Positions 1-7,938 of a DNA stretch of 36,011 nucleotides are shown here, piece by piece. The stretch is from Anaerolineales bacterium. Lineage in GTDB: Bacteria; Chloroflexota; Anaerolineae; Anaerolineales; UBA11579. A model generated the notes under the pieces. That model was given only the letters and a program-made list of their open reading frames with translations. It made no database searches and was not told the origin of the DNA. The DNA lies in contig JANJTX010000120.1 of the NCBI GenBank assembly GCA_024710875.1, positions 1 through 36,011 of the forward strand, in the 5' to 3' direction. The position numbers were made by a program, and so were the translations under genes. The stretch's first letter is position 1. Each line of letters begins with the position of its first letter.

Positions 1-1164
1 ATGGCGAGCGATTGGGAGACCTTCTGGCGCGCCCCGTTGAGCCTGGCGTGGGAGCCGGGCCAACCGGAGACCCGCGCCGAGGAGTACCGCCTGCTGAATG
101 CCCCGCTGGCAAAACTGGTTTTTGGGGCGGCGCTGGGGCTGGCGGGTGAACCGGTTCCGGTAGTGGATTGGGACTGGACGAAAAACTGGGAAGAAAACGT
201 GGCGGCGGGGGCGATGCCGTCCGAAAACGCATTGCTGGCCGGGCGACTGGCGAGTACGTTGCTCACGCTGACGGCCCTGCCCTTCATCTATATGACCGGG
301 CGAGCGCTGGGCGGCGAACACAGCGGGTTGGCGGCAGCGGTTTTGTTCGGGCTGCACCCGCTGGCTTTGCTGCACGGGCGGCGGGCGATGGCCGAAGGCG
401 CGCTGCTCTTCACGCTCGCGCTGGCGTTGTGGCTGTTGCTGCGGGCCGAGCGCGCCCCGGCCCGGGCCGGTCTGGCAGGCGCGCTGGCAACGCTCAGCAA
501 GTTCACTCCGGCGGCGATTCTGCCGGCGCTGGCGCTGGCCGCAATCTGGCGGCAGCCGTGGGGTGGCGGACGGGCGGCGGCGGGGCGCGGCCTGCGCTTT
601 GGCTTGGCGCTGGGGCTGGCGGGCGCGTTGCTGATGCCGGTGTTATGGAAGCACCCGATTCAAGGGTTGCAGGCGATGGCGGCTGAACGGCGGGAATTGC
701 TGGCGCAGACTGTGGCATTAACGCGGGCGGCGGCCCCAGGGCGGGTGATGGACAGGGCCGGCGAGCGGGCGTTGGGGCTGCTGGCGCAGGTGTTCGTGCT
801 GCCGCCGGCGGTCTCGGACGTTGGGAATTATGATGTGCAACTGGCCGACTCGCGCGCGGCGTATCTGGCCGCCCTGCCCCACCGCTGGGGGCGCGGGCTG
901 GCGGGCGGGGCGCTGTTGCTGGGGCTGCTGTTGTTTGGGGCGATTCGGGCTGCGCTGCTGGCACGCCGGATGGATGCGGCCGGGCGGCGGCGGCTGGTTC
1001 TGCTGGCGCTGGCGAGCGCGTTACAGGCCGGGGCGTTGCTCGCCAGCATCCCGATTGCCTACCAGCGATATTATCTGCCGTTGCTGCCAATGACGGCGTT
1101 GTGGATGGGGCTGGCGTTTGGGCGGGCGCAGGGAGATGGAATTGATAATAAGCAGTCCGATTAG
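1..1164 (+). CDS. GT39-like integral membrane glycosyltransferase, 5'-truncated by window edge
   Basis: The visible 387 residues form a polytopic membrane protein with repeated Leu/Ala-rich helices (about 77-97, 102-120, 130-147, 158-178, 198-216, 300-320, 333-352, 360-377). The pattern resembles the C-terminal two thirds of the GT39/PMT-like dolichyl- or polyprenyl-phosphate-dependent glycosyltransferases common in Chloroflexota. These are thought to transfer sugars from lipid-phosphate donors at the cytoplasmic membrane. The ATG at base 1 is probably an internal Met, because the family's first transmembrane helix and its catalytic acidic loop are missing. The motif with Arg-Ala-Met-Ala-Glu after the third helix fits the family's conserved loop. 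The gene ends with TAG at 1162-1164, just before a palindromic repeat. The fold class is fairly sure; donor and acceptor are unknown. Confidence 0.6.
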   Translation: MASDWETFWRAPLSLAWEPGQPETRAEEYRLLNAPLAKLVFGAALGLAGEPVPVVDWDWTKNWEENVAAGAMPSENALLAGRLASTLLTLTALPFIYMTGRALGGEHSGLAAAVLFGLHPLALLHGRRAMAEGALLFTLALALWLLLRAERAPARAGLAGALATLSKFTPAAILPALALAAIWRQPWGGGRAAAGRGLRFGLALGLAGALLMPVLWKHPIQGLQAMAAERRELLAQTVALTRAAAPGRVMDRAGERALGLLAQVFVLPPAVSDVGNYDVQLADSRAAYLAALPHRWGRGLAGGALLLGLLLFGAIRAALLARRMDAAGRRRLVLLALASALQAGALLASIPIAYQRYYLPLLPMTALWMGLAFGRAQGDGIDNKQSD

Positions 1165-1201
1165 AATGGACTAAATCTGGCATAGCTGTTTGAAGCACAA
1201 T

Positions 1202-1230
1202 GTAGGGGCGGGTTTGAAACCCGCCCCTAC
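1202..1230. repeat. REP-like perfect palindrome between convergent genes
   Basis: A perfect inverted repeat with 14-base arms (GTAGGGGCGGGTTT and its complement) around one central base. It sits between the end of the glycosyltransferase gene and the end of the convergent kinase gene. There is no T-run, but an RNA hairpin this strong could block transcription from both sides. Its outer nine bases (GTAGGGGCG / CGCCCCTAC) recur in the palindrome at 13777-13807, so it is most likely a dispersed REP-type element. Confidence 0.75.
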
Positions 1231-1271
1231 TGAACCAGCAAAAACTTCTCAAACACTTTGGTGCTTTGACC

Positions 1272-1745
1272 TTATTCGCCGGGTGGGTGAAATAAATCCA
1301 GCTCTTCTCTGGTAGGTGTTTCAAAAACTTCTGACCAACCCAGAACATCCTCGTAAGTTATCGGCGGATTCTCCATACCACGCCGCTGAATGCGCTCAAA
1401 GAGCACTTCAGGAGTCGCGGCCAGATAATGCAGTTCGACGCTGGCCCCCAGTTTACGGGCGCCCTCCCGCAACACATCCCGCTCGGACCTGCCCCATGTT
1501 CCCCACTCAATAATGACGACATGGCCGAGCGCAAGCAGTTCTTGGGCCAACTGCCATTGAAGTGCCTCTATTTTCGCGCGGCTTGCTTCATCCCAAAGAT
1601 TGATGGCGAGCGCATCCATCCACTCATCCGGAGCCAGACGAATAGCGCGCAGCTTTTCCTGCAAGCGCTTTGCCAGGGTGGTTTTGCCTGAACCGGGCAA
1701 CCCACACACAATGATTAATTTGCCGCTATTCCTTTTGAGCTTCAC
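1272..1745 (-). CDS. Small P-loop kinase / AAA_33-type ATPase
   Basis: A 157-residue protein with a Walker A motif GLPGSGKTT at residues 15-23 directly after the first beta strand. A second hydrophobic strand (about residues 73-79, VVIIEWG) is followed by an Arg-rich lid-like region. This architecture matches the AAA_33 / zeta-toxin-like family of small nucleotide-dependent kinases, which phosphorylate sugars, nucleosides or antibiotics in the cytoplasm. The start used is GTG at 1745 with a GGAG about 11 bases upstream; an in-frame alternative cannot be excluded. It lies 21 bases downstream of the DHFR-like gene on the same strand, so the two probably share a transcript. The substrate is unknown. 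No partner antitoxin is visible, so a toxin role is not supported. Confidence 0.7.
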   Translation of the reverse strand: MKLKRNSGKLIIVCGLPGSGKTTLAKRLQEKLRAIRLAPDEWMDALAINLWDEASRAKIEALQWQLAQELLALGHVVIIEWGTWGRSERDVLREGARKLGASVELHYLAATPEVLFERIQRRGMENPPITYEDVLGWSEVFETPTREELDLFHPPGE

Positions 1746-1766
1746 AGCGCAGATTACTCCGGGCAG

Positions 1767-2327
1767 CTATTTTTTCGGTTGGTAGCGCAGGGCGACCGCG
1801 CCGGAACGAAATTCGTGCTGGTTCACCAGTTGCAAGTCCACATATTTGGATAATCCGGCGAACAAAGTCGGGCCGTGGCCGGCGAGGCGGGGCTGCACGA
1901 TGAACTCGTATTCATCAATCAGGCCGAGTTCGGCCAGCGCGAGGGGGAGTTTCAGACCCGCCACATACAGGCCGTTACCCGGCTGCTGCTTGAGCTTTTG
2001 AACGGCTGGCCCCAGGTCGCCGCGCAGGAATTCGGCGTTCCAATCCACCTGGTCGAGAGTGCTGGAGACGACGTATTTTTTGGCGGCGTGGATGGTGCGG
2101 GCGAAGGGTTCCATCCAGTCTGCCATCCAATCCGGCAGCGTGCCGCTCTCGGCGGGCAAGCGCCAGGCGGACTCCATCAGTTCGTACATCACCCGGCCAA
2201 AAATGAGGGCATCGGCCCGGGCGAGCATCTCGGCGGCATACTCATGTGTTTCCTGATCGGCCAGGCCGGCGCGATGGTCGCAGCAGCCGTCCAGCGTGAT
2301 GTTGATTGAATAGCGCAGGGGTCGCAT
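1767..2327 (-). CDS. Dihydrofolate reductase-like (RibD C-terminal domain) protein
   Basis: A 186-residue protein of the DHFR-like / RibD_C family. It starts MRPLRYSINITLDG, the usual first strand and loop of this family, and continues with the ADALIFGRVMYELM segment. Near the C-terminus it has the GPTLFAGL-type segment. Such stand-alone domains are NADPH-dependent reductases of largely unknown substrate and are often found next to resistance or stress genes. I chose ATG 2327 rather than an upstream ATG at 2405 because AGGAG lies 8 bases before it and homology begins here. The next gene downstream, 21 bases away, is the P-loop kinase. Function beyond family membership is not known. Confidence 0.8.
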   Translation of the reverse strand: MRPLRYSINITLDGCCDHRAGLADQETHEYAAEMLARADALIFGRVMYELMESAWRLPAESGTLPDWMADWMEPFARTIHAAKKYVVSSTLDQVDWNAEFLRGDLGPAVQKLKQQPGNGLYVAGLKLPLALAELGLIDEYEFIVQPRLAGHGPTLFAGLSKYVDLQLVNQHEFRSGAVALRYQPKK

Positions 2328-2382
2328 GGGGTACTCCTGAAGTGGGTGGATTCCGATATTAGATAAAGCACTTGATGGGCAG

Positions 2383-2417
2383 CAGTGGGCAGAGTTGCTG
2401 TGCAATTCCGCCCACTG
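2383..2417 (-). promoter_or_regulatory. Leader hairpin and possible -10 box upstream of the DHFR-like gene
   Basis: Perfect 8-base inverted repeat CAGTGGGC / GCCCACTG separated by 19 bases. It lies in the untranslated region before the DHFR-like gene. A TATAAT on the minus strand at 2449-2444 would start a transcript near 2437 that contains this hairpin, but no good -35 is visible. The role (leader structure or operator) is not known. Confidence 0.35.
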
Positions 2418-2509
2418 TCTGTAAAGTAGTGCGGGTATCGGGCATTATAAGCGGCGGTATCCACGGGGCTCTGTTTAAGCCGAAGATTGTCAAGCGATGA
2501 CGATTAGGA

Positions 2510-2549
2510 CAGTAAGAAAAGACCCCAAAGGCGGAAAACCTTTGGGGTC
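2510..2549 (-). terminator. Rho-independent terminator of rpoD
   Basis: On the minus strand GACCCCAAAGG pairs with CCTTTGGGGTC around a short loop, followed by TTTTCTT. It starts 15 bases after the rpoD stop codon. Confidence 0.9.
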
Positions 2550-2564
2550 TGGGTGTTTGGGAAA

Positions 2565-3812
2565 TTACTCGCCCAGATACTCGCGCAGTTTGCGGCGAAT
2601 GACCGGGTGGCGCAGGCGGCTCAAGGCCTGGGCTTCGATCTGACGCACGCGCTCACGGGTGACGCCCATCTTGCGGCCGACCTCTTCGAGGGTATAGGCC
2701 TGGCCATCCAGCAGGCCGTAGCGGAGTTGCAGAATGCGCACTTCGCGCGGCGGCAGCGAGCCGAGGACTTCATCCAGATGCTCTTTGAGCAGGTTGTAGG
2801 TGGCACTGTCATCCGGGGCCGGGGCTTCGCGGTCCTGAATGAAATCGCCCAACACCGAGTCTTCTTCATCATCGGTGGGGGTTTCGAGCGAGAGCGGGCG
2901 GCGGGCCACCTGAATCATGTTCTCGACCTTCTTGGGCGGCACGTCCAGCGCTTCGGCCAGTTCTTCCACGCTCGGGTCGCGCCCGAGGCGCTGGGTGAGC
3001 TGGTGCTGGACGCGCAGGAGTTTGTTAATCTGGTCGCCCATGTGAACCGGCACGCGGATGGTGCGGCCCTGGTCGGCGATGGCGCGTGTAACGGCCTGAC
3101 GAATCCACCAGGTGGCGTAGGTGCTGAACTTGTGGCCACGGCGGTAGTCAAACTTCTTGGCGGCGCGAATCAGGCCGATGTTGCCTTCCTGAATGAGATC
3201 CTGGAACGGCACACCACGGCCCATGTATTTCTTCGCCACGCTGATGACGAGGCGCGAATTGGCGGTGATGAGGTGTTCGCGGGCCGCCCAGCCATCTTCA
3301 ATGTGAGTGCGGTGGCCTTCGCGGGCATCGATTTCCAGTTCAAAGCCTTCACGGGCGAGGGTTTCGCGCGAGATGCGGCCCTTTTCAATACGCTTGGCAA
3401 GCGAGACTTCTTCTTCGGCGGTGAGCAACGGGACGCGGCCAACCTCTTTGAGGTACAGGCCAATCATGTCATCGGTGTCGATATTGGCGAGGTAGGTATC
3501 GTCCAATTCGGCGCCGTCCGGGCCGCTGTCTTCCTCTTCTTCAATTTCTTCAATTTCAGAAGAAAGGTTATCTTCCGAGGGTTCGATGTTGGTATCGTCA
3601 TCCACATACGGCACGCCAGCGGCCAGCAGGGCGGCAAAGGCCTCTTCCAACTGGTCTACATCGCGTTCGGCTTCGGGGAAGAAATTGAGGATGTCATCAA
3701 TCGTGACATAGGTCTTCTTGCGGCCCAGTTCAATCAGGCGCGCAATCGGTGAGAAATCCTCGTTTTCATGTTCTTCGTAATCGTTCAGCATTTTTTCGTC
3801 AATTACTTTCAT
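2565..3812 (-). CDS. rpoD: RNA polymerase primary sigma factor (sigma-70)
   Basis: A 415-residue housekeeping sigma factor. Region 1.1 is the N-terminal acidic part (1-105, with a Glu/Asp-rich linker near 80-105). Region 1.2 contains [13 protein letters not shown] (118-130). Region 2 spans about 186-250 and includes the core-binding [10 protein letters not shown] and the -10-recognition helix [17 protein letters not shown] (229-245). Region 3 is about 265-330. Region 4.2 has the -35-binding helix-turn-helix [14 protein letters not shown] (384-397). All are canonical, so it should read TTGACA/TATAAT promoters, which agrees with the promoters seen in this window. I chose ATG 3812, with AAGGTG 6 bases upstream, over the adjacent TTG at 3815. 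The gene is monocistronic, with its own terminator. No strong promoter is evident in the ~200 bases upstream. Confidence 0.97.
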   Translation of the reverse strand: MKVIDEKMLNDYEEHENEDFSPIARLIELGRKKTYVTIDDILNFFPEAERDVDQLEEAFAALLAAGVPYVDDDTNIEPSEDNLSSEIEEIEEEEDSGPDGAELDDTYLANIDTDDMIGLYLKEVGRVPLLTAEEEVSLAKRIEKGRISRETLAREGFELEIDAREGHRTHIEDGWAAREHLITANSRLVISVAKKYMGRGVPFQDLIQEGNIGLIRAAKKFDYRRGHKFSTYATWWIRQAVTRAIADQGRTIRVPVHMGDQINKLLRVQHQLTQRLGRDPSVEELAEALDVPPKKVENMIQVARRPLSLETPTDDEEDSVLGDFIQDREAPAPDDSATYNLLKEHLDEVLGSLPPREVRILQLRYGLLDGQAYTLEEVGRKMGVTRERVRQIEAQALSRLRHPVIRRKLREYLGE

Positions 3813-3993
3813 CAATCACACCTTTTCTCGCACACAGTACAGCCTACAGGCCGGCACTTATAGACGCTGACCCGGGCAAAATTCTTACCGGATTAGTCGG
3901 GGGCGTGGCCCCAAAAGAGGCGCGGCGGGGGCAAGTTCAGAGCAGTTGTGCACCCCGGCGGGCATTTGTTTTCCTGTTCCAGAATACATTGTT

Positions 3994-4015
3994 TTGCAGT
4001 CAATTGCAACTGCAA
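3994..4015. repeat. Inverted repeat after the ABC operon
   Basis: TTGCAGT and ACTGCAA flank an 8-base centre that is itself near-palindromic. It lies just beyond the DUF4340 stop codon and upstream of rpoD. It could be a weak end-of-transcript hairpin or an operator for rpoD; the T-run (4016-4021) is on the plus strand, where no gene is being read. Confidence 0.3.
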
Positions 4016-4019
4016 TTTT

Positions 4020-4574
4020 TTAAGGCGCACCACTCTCGCCCAGTACCGGCGGGGTGCGCAGCAGGTCCAGCAGGATATCGACCGTGAAGAGGTTAAGCAA
4101 CTGGGCGGGCTGGCCGGGCAGGCGAACGTAGTAGGCGCCGTTGTTGAAGGTCTTGCCGCCGATGTACAGGTCCTGCTGGCTGCCATTAAGGTAGACCAGC
4201 GTGAGGGTGTATTCCGGGGTTTCCAGACCCACACTGGCGAGGTCAGCCAGCGGGGCGAGGGGCGCCTGTTCATAAAGCTGGCGCAGCAGGCCTACAGCGC
4301 TCTGCAGGCTGAACTGGTCAATTCGGTCGGCCGGGGTAGGTGGTTCGAGCATTTCCCACAGGCCTTCGGGGGTCAGACCATAGCGGACGCGCTCGCCGTT
4401 GGCAGCCGCGACCTGAAGCTCGGCCAGCAGAGCGGTATCCACCGCCAGCACCAGCGGGCGCGGGGTGGGTTCAACCGCGGCGGCCTGGCTGGCCTGCTGG
4501 CGTTGCAGCAGTACCGCAGCCAGCAGCAGGATGCCAAATGCCGCCAGAACGTACCAGGTTTCTTTTTTAATCAT
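4020..4574 (-). CDS. DUF4340 family protein, last gene of the Gld-like ABC operon
   Basis: A 184-residue protein with one N-terminal membrane anchor (about residues 7-23, WYVLAAFGILLLAAVLL) and an extracytoplasmic beta-rich domain. The repeated segments such as YTLTLVYLNGSQQDLYIGGKTFNNGAYYVRL are typical of DUF4340. These proteins almost always follow a GldG-like gene. The ATG at 4574 lies 5 bases after the GldG stop, with GAGG inside the end of the upstream gene; a longer frame to 4760 would overlap GldG and is not needed. It is shorter than many DUF4340 proteins, which often have two or more repeats. It probably works with the ABC complex at the outer face of the membrane. Its biochemical role is unknown. 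Confidence 0.75.
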   Translation of the reverse strand: MIKKETWYVLAAFGILLLAAVLLQRQQASQAAAVEPTPRPLVLAVDTALLAELQVAAANGERVRYGLTPEGLWEMLEPPTPADRIDQFSLQSAVGLLRQLYEQAPLAPLADLASVGLETPEYTLTLVYLNGSQQDLYIGGKTFNNGAYYVRLPGQPAQLLNLFTVDILLDLLRTPPVLGESGAP

Positions 4575-4579
4575 CCGGC

Positions 4580-6133
4580 CTAGCCTCGCTTGCGGCGCTG
4601 GAAGAACACCACCGCCCCGGAAAGGATGAAGATGCCAGGCAGTACGCACACACTCATCAGCACAACCAGATAACCATATTCCGGGAAGGGCGGCACGCTG
4701 AAGCGCTGGGTGGGCTGGGGCACATTGACGCTGATGAGGGCCTCCTGCTGGGCGGCCCAATCCACGGCATTCAGGAACATCTTGCCATTGAGCTGAACGC
4801 TCTGGAACTGGTTGGAGGCGAAGTCAGCATCGCCAAAGACCACCACCCGCCCACCAGTGTTGGGGTTCTGGGCGGCCACTGCCAGCGCCACCGGGCCGGG
4901 GATGTCGGCTTCGGCGTCGGCGGTGATGGGTTGCTGGGTGCGCAGGGCTTCCAGGTCGGTCTCGCCCCAGGCAGTGTCAAAGGCGGCGGTGAGGATCAGC
5001 TCGGTGGTGAAAAAGCCTTCCGGGACCTCAGCCAGACGTACGCTGCGAGCGGTGGGGTAGATGGTAACCACATTCGCCATCTGGTCGGTAATCGGGTGGG
5101 GGGCATAGGTGGCAGCGATGGCCTGGAAGTTGCTCTGGGTCTGGCGGTCTACCAGGATGTCATCGGCCAGTTGAATGCCCCAGTCTTCCAGCAGGTAGGC
5201 GGCCAGCGGGTCCTCTGCCACCAGGGTGGTGAGGATGCTGGGTTCGAGCAGGAAGAAGACGCTGCCGCCCTGCCCCAGGTAAGCATCCAAGAGGGCGATT
5301 TCACGGCGTTCCAGCGGGGTGAGCGGGCCGGCCACCACAACCAGGGCAGCATCCTCGGGGATGACGCCATCGACCAGCAGGTTGAGGGGCGCAACGGTGT
5401 AGCCGCGGCTCCGCATCTGGCTGACAATCTGGCTGTAGGAGGGGTCATTGATGGCGGCGGGGTCAAACTCATTGTGGCCGGTCAGGAAGTACACGCTACG
5501 GGCTTCGCTCACCAGGCGGATGAGTGCGCTGGTAATTTCGCTCTCGGTGGCCACAGTAACCAGCTCGGTGCGTGTGCCGTGAGTAATCACCAGGGTGCGG
5601 TCCTGGGCGATGCCATCGGCCTGGGCGCCAACAGGGTCCTGCTGCGGGTCGATGAATTCATAGGTGAAACGGCCATCGCTAAAGAGTACATAGTTGTCCA
5701 GTAATTTGCGGACATTGGTGGCGCCGGTCTGGGCGGTTGCGGTGTAGTAGGCGCGGATGTGTACCGGCTCAGTGAGTTCAGCCAGCACAGATTGAGATTC
5801 GGCCGCCAGAGTGTTGGTGGCATCGGCGCTCAAGTCCCAGCGTTGGGGGTTCTGGTTGGCGAACCAGTTAAGCAGTACGAAAATGCCCAGAAAAGCCAGC
5901 AGGAGCAGGGCGGCATTGCCGCCGTAACGTGCCTGGCGGCCACTGAAGAGAGCCCGGGCGCGGGCCGGGTCCAGATAGACTGCGCCACCCAAACCGAGGA
6001 TGCCCAGCGCGGCGGCAATATAGAAAGCCGTGTTGGGGGTACGGAAGATAAAATACAGCCCGCCGGCCACCAGGGCCGCAACCAGCCCGAGCCAGAAGGC
6101 CAGGGGTGCGTAGTGCTTGTTGTCGGGCTTCAT
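4580..6133 (-). CDS. GldG-like ABC-associated membrane protein
   Basis: A 517-residue protein of the GldG / ABC_transp_aux family. The N-terminal part has three hydrophobic segments (about 9-28, 36-54, 73-90). A large extracytoplasmic region follows with the sequence PQRWDLSADATNTLAAESQSVLAEL, typical of the family's first strand-helix unit. One C-terminal membrane helix (about 488-508) ends in RRKRG. In Bacteroidota GldG belongs to the GldAFG complex needed for gliding; in other phyla its substrate is unknown. The ATG at 6133 overlaps the permease stop codon as ATGA and has GGAGGT 7 bases upstream. A GTG three codons earlier is less likely. Confidence 0.85.
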   Translation of the reverse strand: MKPDNKHYAPLAFWLGLVAALVAGGLYFIFRTPNTAFYIAAALGILGLGGAVYLDPARARALFSGRQARYGGNAALLLLAFLGIFVLLNWFANQNPQRWDLSADATNTLAAESQSVLAELTEPVHIRAYYTATAQTGATNVRKLLDNYVLFSDGRFTYEFIDPQQDPVGAQADGIAQDRTLVITHGTRTELVTVATESEITSALIRLVSEARSVYFLTGHNEFDPAAINDPSYSQIVSQMRSRGYTVAPLNLLVDGVIPEDAALVVVAGPLTPLERREIALLDAYLGQGGSVFFLLEPSILTTLVAEDPLAAYLLEDWGIQLADDILVDRQTQSNFQAIAATYAPHPITDQMANVVTIYPTARSVRLAEVPEGFFTTELILTAAFDTAWGETDLEALRTQQPITADAEADIPGPVALAVAAQNPNTGGRVVVFGDADFASNQFQSVQLNGKMFLNAVDWAAQQEALISVNVPQPTQRFSVPPFPEYGYLVVLMSVCVLPGIFILSGAVVFFQRRKRG

Positions 6134-6867
6134 GCGCGCCACCTCCGGCTCTGCAGCACCACCGTGGCGAAGATGAGGAAGAAGGCAGTGGCGCTCAAGT
6201 AGTATACGAGGCCGGTGAGTTCCACCGCCCCGCCGATCATGCTTTCAAAATAACGGATGAACGACATGTAGCGGCTGACATCCGCCAGGAGCCCGCTGGA
6301 GAGCGAAGCCGGCAGGCCGATGAAATACCACAACATGACGAAGGCCGCGATGGTGGCGATAAAGGTCGCCACGAGGTTGTCGAACAGGGCCGAGATGGCC
6401 ACCCCCAGGGCAGTGAAGACCATAGTGAAGAGGGTCAGGGCCAGGTAGCCGGTGAAGAGCAGGCCGCGGTCCAGGCCGGGCTGCACCATGCCATTGAGCA
6501 TTACCGGGTAGATGAGGGTGGTGGCCAGTACGGTGAGGGTGAAGAGCACTGCCCCCAACCACTTGCCCACCACAACGGCGGCATCGTTTACCGGGGCGGT
6601 GAGCAGCAGTTCAATTGTGCCCTGGCGGGATTCATCGGCGATGAGGCGCATGGTGAGGGCCGGCAGGATGAAAATCATCATCGCCACCGCGATTTGGATC
6701 ATGCGGTCCAGGCTGGGGACGAACTCCGGGTAGAGGCCAGCCCAGAGCACATCGCCGGCGAAGAGCACGCCGATGGCAAAGAGCAGGGCGGCGGCCATGG
6801 CATAGGCCACCGGGCTATTGAAGTAACTGTTGTATTCCTTGCGAGCTAAAATCCAGACATTGCGCAT
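6130..6867 (-). CDS. ABC-2 type permease (GldF-like)
   Basis: A 245-residue membrane protein with six predicted helices (about 20-40, 50-72, 97-120, 137-160, 165-185, 215-237). It begins RNVWILARKEYNSYFNSPVAYA, which is a hallmark of the GldF/NosY ABC-2 permeases. The segment MRLIADESRQGTIELLLTAPV (residues 71-91) is the conserved cytoplasmic coupling region. It should pair with the ATPase encoded 3 bases upstream; a GGAG lies just before the ATG inside the upstream gene end. Its stop overlaps the start of the GldG-like gene. The role is export or mechanical coupling across the cytoplasmic membrane; cargo unknown. Confidence 0.88.
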   Translation of the reverse strand: MRNVWILARKEYNSYFNSPVAYAMAAALLFAIGVLFAGDVLWAGLYPEFVPSLDRMIQIAVAMMIFILPALTMRLIADESRQGTIELLLTAPVNDAAVVVGKWLGAVLFTLTVLATTLIYPVMLNGMVQPGLDRGLLFTGYLALTLFTMVFTALGVAISALFDNLVATFIATIAAFVMLWYFIGLPASLSSGLLADVSRYMSFIRYFESMIGGAVELTGLVYYLSATAFFLIFATVVLQSRRWRA

Positions 6868-6870
6868 GGC

Positions 6871-7797
6871 TTACTCCTCCCCGCCTTCGCTGGCCGTGAG
6901 TTGCAGGAAGATGTCTTCCAAGCTCATGCCAGCCTGGCGCAGTTCCAGCAGGTCACAGTTCTGGGCGACGACGGCGCGGGCGATTTCCGGGCGCACTTCG
7001 CTGCCGGCTTTGGTGGTGACGACCAGTTCATTATCGGCACCCAGTTCCACGCCGGTAACGCCCTTGATGTCCTTGAGCACCGGCAGCAGGCTTTTGGCTT
7101 TGGCCTTCACCCGCAGGGTGAGGCGGCCGCCGCTGGTCAGGGCGGCTTCCAGGTTAGCGGGGGTGTCTTCCACCACAATGCGGCCGTTGTTAATAATCAG
7201 TACCCGATTGCACATCTGCTGGGCTTCGGCCAGGATATGGGTGGAGAGCAACACGGTGCGCTCTTTGCCGATTTCCTTAATCAGCGCCCGGACTTCGCGA
7301 ATCTGGGCCGGGTCAAGGCCGATGGTGGGTTCATCCAGAATAAGCACTTCGGGTTCGTGCAGCAGGGCCTGGGCCAGCCCAACGCGCTGGCGCATGCCCT
7401 TGGAAAGATTCTGGATAAGGGTTTCGGCCCGGTCTACGAGTTGCACCTGCTCCAGCACGGCCTCGGCGCGCTCGTAGCGCTCGGTGACTTCGTGCAAGTC
7501 GGCCATAAAGAGCAGGTAGTCCAGCACGGTCATATCGTTGTACAGCGGTACGCTCTCCGGCAGGTAACCCACCCGCCGGCGCACCTCGAGCGATTCTTCC
7601 ATCACATCGTAGCCGGCCACGCGGGCGGTGCCGGCCGTAGCGGGCATGTAGCCGGTGAGGATGCGCATGGTGGTGGTTTTGCCAGCGCCATTGGGGCCGA
7701 GGAAGCCCACTACCTCGCCCTTGTCGGCGTGGAAGTTGATGTCCTCGATGGCCCGGCGGGCGCCGTAATCTTTGGTTAATCCCTGGACCTGTATCAT
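6871..7797 (-). CDS. ABC transporter ATP-binding protein (GldA-like)
   Basis: A 308-residue cytoplasmic ATPase. Walker A is GPNGAGKTT (34-42), the signature is LSKGM (131-135), Walker B is VLILDEPT (151-158, catalytic Glu156), and the switch His is His187 in LLSTH. A C-terminal domain of about 90 residues follows, as in GldA/CcmA-type proteins that serve ABC-2 permeases. All catalytic residues are intact. It is the first gene of the operon with permease, GldG and DUF4340; the ATG at 7797 has GGAG 6 bases upstream. Gliding is known in Chloroflexota, so a motility role is possible, but these cassettes also occur in non-gliding bacteria. Confidence 0.93.
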   Translation of the reverse strand: MIQVQGLTKDYGARRAIEDINFHADKGEVVGFLGPNGAGKTTTMRILTGYMPATAGTARVAGYDVMEESLEVRRRVGYLPESVPLYNDMTVLDYLLFMADLHEVTERYERAEAVLEQVQLVDRAETLIQNLSKGMRQRVGLAQALLHEPEVLILDEPTIGLDPAQIREVRALIKEIGKERTVLLSTHILAEAQQMCNRVLIINNGRIVVEDTPANLEAALTSGGRLTLRVKAKAKSLLPVLKDIKGVTGVELGADNELVVTTKAGSEVRPEIARAVVAQNCDLLELRQAGMSLEDIFLQLTASEGGEE

Positions 7798-7830
7798 GAG
7801 GCTCCTTCTACTGAAATTTCAACTGTGCGG

Positions 7831-7880
7831 GGACAAGAAAAAGCCCAGCGCCCGAATCCGGTCACTGGCTTTTGGTTGTC
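7831..7880 (-). promoter_or_regulatory. Long leader hairpin (attenuator-like) before the ABC operon
   Basis: On the minus strand GGACAAnnAAAAGCCAG pairs with CTGGGCTTTTTCTTGTCC across a short GC-rich loop, with small bulges. It lies between the operon's promoter (7893-7921) and its first start codon. The second arm carries CTTTTTCTT. It may be the terminator of the DyP operon read from the right, an attenuator of the ABC operon, or both. Confidence 0.5.
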
Positions 7881-7892
7881 CTACCGCATTAG

Positions 7893-7921
7893 GTTATACA
7901 GAATTTGGCGGGCAAAGTCAA
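7893..7921 (-). promoter_or_regulatory. Sigma-70 promoter of the ABC operon
   Basis: On the minus strand TTGACT (7921-7916), a 17-base spacer and TATAAC (7898-7893). The predicted start is near 7886, giving a leader of about 90 bases that contains the hairpin at 7831-7880. Confidence 0.75.
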
Positions 7922-7938
7922 GCAGCAAAATGAATGTT

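Noticed and set aside
503-1348. Long minus-strand reading frame antisense to the glycosyltransferase gene
   Set aside because: Pro/Ala/Arg/Ser-rich low-complexity translation, no ribosome-binding site, and it runs antisense to a clear membrane protein and into the kinase gene; an effect of high GC.
1272-1745. Zeta-type toxin of a toxin-antitoxin pair
   Set aside because: No small antitoxin gene is next to it; the neighbour is a DHFR-like enzyme, so a generic small kinase is the safer call.
2553-3752. 399-codon plus-strand frame opposite rpoD
   Set aside because: It is the mirror frame of rpoD, and rpoD is unmistakable.
4575-4760. Longer start for the DUF4340 protein
   Set aside because: It would overlap the GldG gene by about 180 bases, and the added residues are not family-like.
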